This document shows positions 6,430-7,562 of a stretch of 7,562 bases of DNA, in pieces. Location: NCBI GenBank assembly GCA_003647375.1, contig QMMS01000218.1, positions 1-7,562 on the forward strand, in the 5' to 3' direction. The translations under genes were made by a program, and so were the position numbers. Numbering within the stretch: position 1 is the first letter of the stretch; each line of letters opens with the position of its first letter. The stretch comes from Deltaproteobacteria bacterium. Its GTDB lineage: Bacteria > Desulfobacterota > Desulfobacteria > Desulfobacterales > B30-G6. A model generated the notes under the pieces. That model searched no databases and was not told the origin of the DNA. It saw only the letters and a list, made by a program, of their open reading frames with translations.

Positions 6430-6795
6430 ATGATGTCAAACGATTATGATTTAGAAGATAGATTGATTGAATTTGCTGTCAAAATAATTCAATTAGCTGA
6501 ATCTTTACCGAACACAAGAGCCGGAAGGCATATTTCGGGTCAAATATTGCGGAGTGGAGCATCTCCTGCACCGAACTATGGAGAGGCACAAGCCGCTGAG
6601 TCAAGGTCTGATTTTATTCATAAAATGAAAGTTTGTCTAAAAGAGCTAAGGGAAACAAAAGTTTGGCTAAAAATGATTATAAGGGCCAATCTCATAAAAT
6701 CAGAAATCAAGCCACTCATGAAAGAAAAAGATGAATTGATATCAATATTTTTTACAAGTATCAGTACAGCCAAAAAGAATCTGAAAAGCAAATAG
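6430..6795 (+). CDS. Four-helix-bundle protein, 23S rRNA intervening-sequence protein family
   Basis: A 121-residue, mostly helical and basic-ended protein. Its core RSGASPAPNYGEA (41-53) followed by ESRSDFIHKMKVCLKELRET (57-76) matches the conserved heart of the four-helix-bundle family (R-S-x-x-S-x-x-x-N-x-x-E-A, then S-x-x-D-F-I-H-K). Helices fall at about 8-27, 33-46, 56-88 and 95-118. The known members form pentamers of four-helix bundles; their biochemical role is unresolved and RNA binding is suspected. The codons are AT-rich compared with queA and tgt, and the gene sits between inverted repeats, both signs of transfer. The start is 6430 or 6433 (two adjacent ATGs), with no strong ribosome binding site; the conserved region is unaffected. 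No frameshift is seen, so the gene is probably still expressed, perhaps by readthrough from queA. Confidence 0.9.
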   Translation: MMSNDYDLEDRLIEFAVKIIQLAESLPNTRAGRHISGQILRSGASPAPNYGEAQAAESRSDFIHKMKVCLKELRETKVWLKMIIRANLIKSEIKPLMKEKDELISIFFTSISTAKKNLKSK

Positions 6796-6831
6796 TCATC
6801 CAATATCGAGGGTCCGAATGAGGTTTTTCCC

Positions 6832-6863
6832 CTTGGAAATTGGACATTGAGTATTGGATATTG
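6832..6863. repeat. Right inverted repeat of the four-helix-bundle unit
   Basis: It begins CTTGGAAATTG and ends TATTGGATATTG, the partner of 6335-6366. The pair could fold the whole unit into a stalked RNA, as in 23S intervening sequences. Confidence 0.8.
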
Positions 6864-6903
6864 ATTATTTTAAAGTACCAAGAGCAATCATCCCATAGCT
6901 AAC

Positions 6904-7562
6904 ATGTTTAATTTTACTCTTAAAACAACATCGGAAAAATTCAAAGCCCGAACAGGTACCATCGAAACCGCCCGGGGCAAAATCCAGACCCCCATCTTCA
7001 TGCCCGTGGGGACACTGGCAACGGTTAAGTCCGTGTCGCCCGAGGAACTCAAGGCCGCAGGCGCACAGATTATTCTGGGAAACACGTACCACCTGTACCT
7101 GCGGCCCGGCTGTGACGTGATCGAAAAATTTTCAGGCGTGCACGGTTTCATGAACTGGGACCGGCCCATACTGACCGACAGCGGCGGGTTCCAGGTATTT
7201 TCACTGGCCAAACTTTCTAAACTGTCGGAAGAAGGTTACGCCTTTCAATCGCACATCGATGGATCGCGCCACCTGCTGACACCCGAAAAGTCAATAGAAA
7301 TACAGCAGTGTCTGGATTCAGATATCATCATGTGTCTGGATCAATGTCTGCACTACCCTGCTGAACGCGGCGAAGCCGAATCTGCACTGCAACTGACGAC
7401 ACGTTGGGCAAAAAGGTGTAAAGACACCCATTCAAAAAAAGAAACAGGAGGCGCCCTCTTCGGCATAGTGCAGGGCGGCATGTTCAACGACCTGCGCCGG
7501 CACTCACTTGAATCCATTGCGGAAATCGGGTTCAATGGGTACGCGGTCGGCGGTTTGAGCGT
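6904..7562 (+). CDS. tgt: Queuine/preQ1 tRNA-guanine transglycosylase, 3' end beyond the window
   Basis: Tgt swaps guanine-34 of GUN-anticodon tRNAs for preQ1, providing the substrate for QueA. The first 219 complete codons are present out of roughly 370. Visible are TPIFMPVGTLATVKS (29-43), GNTYHLYLRPG (59-69), DSGGFQVFSL (92-101) with the Asp that corresponds to substrate-binding D102 of the Zymomonas enzyme, MCLDQC (143-148) with D146 corresponding to D156, FGIVQGG (186-192), and YAVGGLS (213-219), the base-recognition glycines. The catalytic Asp and the C-terminal zinc site are past the edge. ATG 6904 is the only reasonable start: an in-frame TAA lies at 6871 and no other start codon intervenes. 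No clear ribosome binding site precedes it, possibly because the insertion ends 41 nt upstream. Confidence 0.97.
   Translation, partial: MFNFTLKTTSEKFKARTGTIETARGKIQTPIFMPVGTLATVKSVSPEELKAAGAQIILGNTYHLYLRPGCDVIEKFSGVHGFMNWDRPILTDSGGFQVFSLAKLSKLSEEGYAFQSHIDGSRHLLTPEKSIEIQQCLDSDIIMCLDQCLHYPAERGEAESALQLTTRWAKRCKDTHSKKETGGALFGIVQGGMFNDLRRHSLESIAEIGFNGYAVGGLS

Larger units (their letters stand above)
6335..6863. mobile_element. Inverted-repeat-bounded four-helix-bundle (S23/IVS-type) insertion unit
   Basis: A 529-bp AT-rich segment between queA and tgt, bounded by 32-nt inverted repeats (6335-6366 and 6832-6863) that match at 27 of 32 positions without gaps. It encloses one gene, a four-helix-bundle protein of the 23S intervening-sequence family. 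It starts 12 nt after the queA stop and ends 41 nt before the tgt start, so without it the two genes would lie about 50 nt apart. Relatives of this protein are known from intervening sequences in 23S rRNA genes and from scattered intergenic loci. Calling the segment mobile is an inference from its ends, composition and placement; I did not identify a target duplication or a transposase. Confidence 0.6.

Overview
The window looks like ordinary chromosome from a Desulfobacterota (delta-proteobacterial) sulfate reducer or a close relative. This is inferred from the style of the GatB, QueA and Tgt proteins, the moderately GC-rich coding DNA with AT-rich intergenic gaps, the CATTCCCGC-type palindromic repeats and the S23-type four-helix-bundle gene. 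No 16S rRNA or other decisive taxonomic marker is present.

Left part, minus strand (about 1-3300): a secreted FG-GAP/VCBS-repeat protein runs off the left edge. It begins with a TTG codon behind a good GGAGG, so ATG-only gene finding misses it. A 335-base gap follows with three copies, one degenerate, of a palindromic intergenic repeat. Next is gatB, the amidotransferase subunit that completes Gln-tRNA(Gln)/Asn-tRNA(Asn), with a perfect 16-bp-arm hairpin in its leader and a plausible promoter.

Middle part (about 3300-4930): a short plus-strand remnant resembling the C-terminal end of a PIN-domain toxin, a hairpin, and a minus-strand DUF4143-type AAA ATPase with an operator-like inverted repeat over its putative promoter. 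The 320-base gap to the right holds a strong sigma70-like promoter reading rightward, with two adjacent palindromes in the leader directly before the next ribosome binding site.

Right part, plus strand (about 4930-7562): a 61-residue two-helix membrane protein (DUF2065/YjeT type), then queA and the 5' part of tgt, consecutive-type genes of queuosine tRNA modification. Tgt exchanges guanine-34 for preQ1, and QueA turns the preQ1 base into epoxyqueuosine. Between queA and tgt lies an AT-rich four-helix-bundle (23S rRNA intervening-sequence protein type) gene flanked by 32-nt inverted repeats matching at 27 of 32 positions. It appears to be a small insertion unit that landed inside the queA-tgt operon, and it is the most interesting object here.

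I see no tRNA, rRNA, CRISPR array or complete insertion sequence, and no convincing new multi-gene system. The best leads are the inverted-repeat-bounded four-helix-bundle unit and the palindromic leaders of gatB and the DUF2065 gene.
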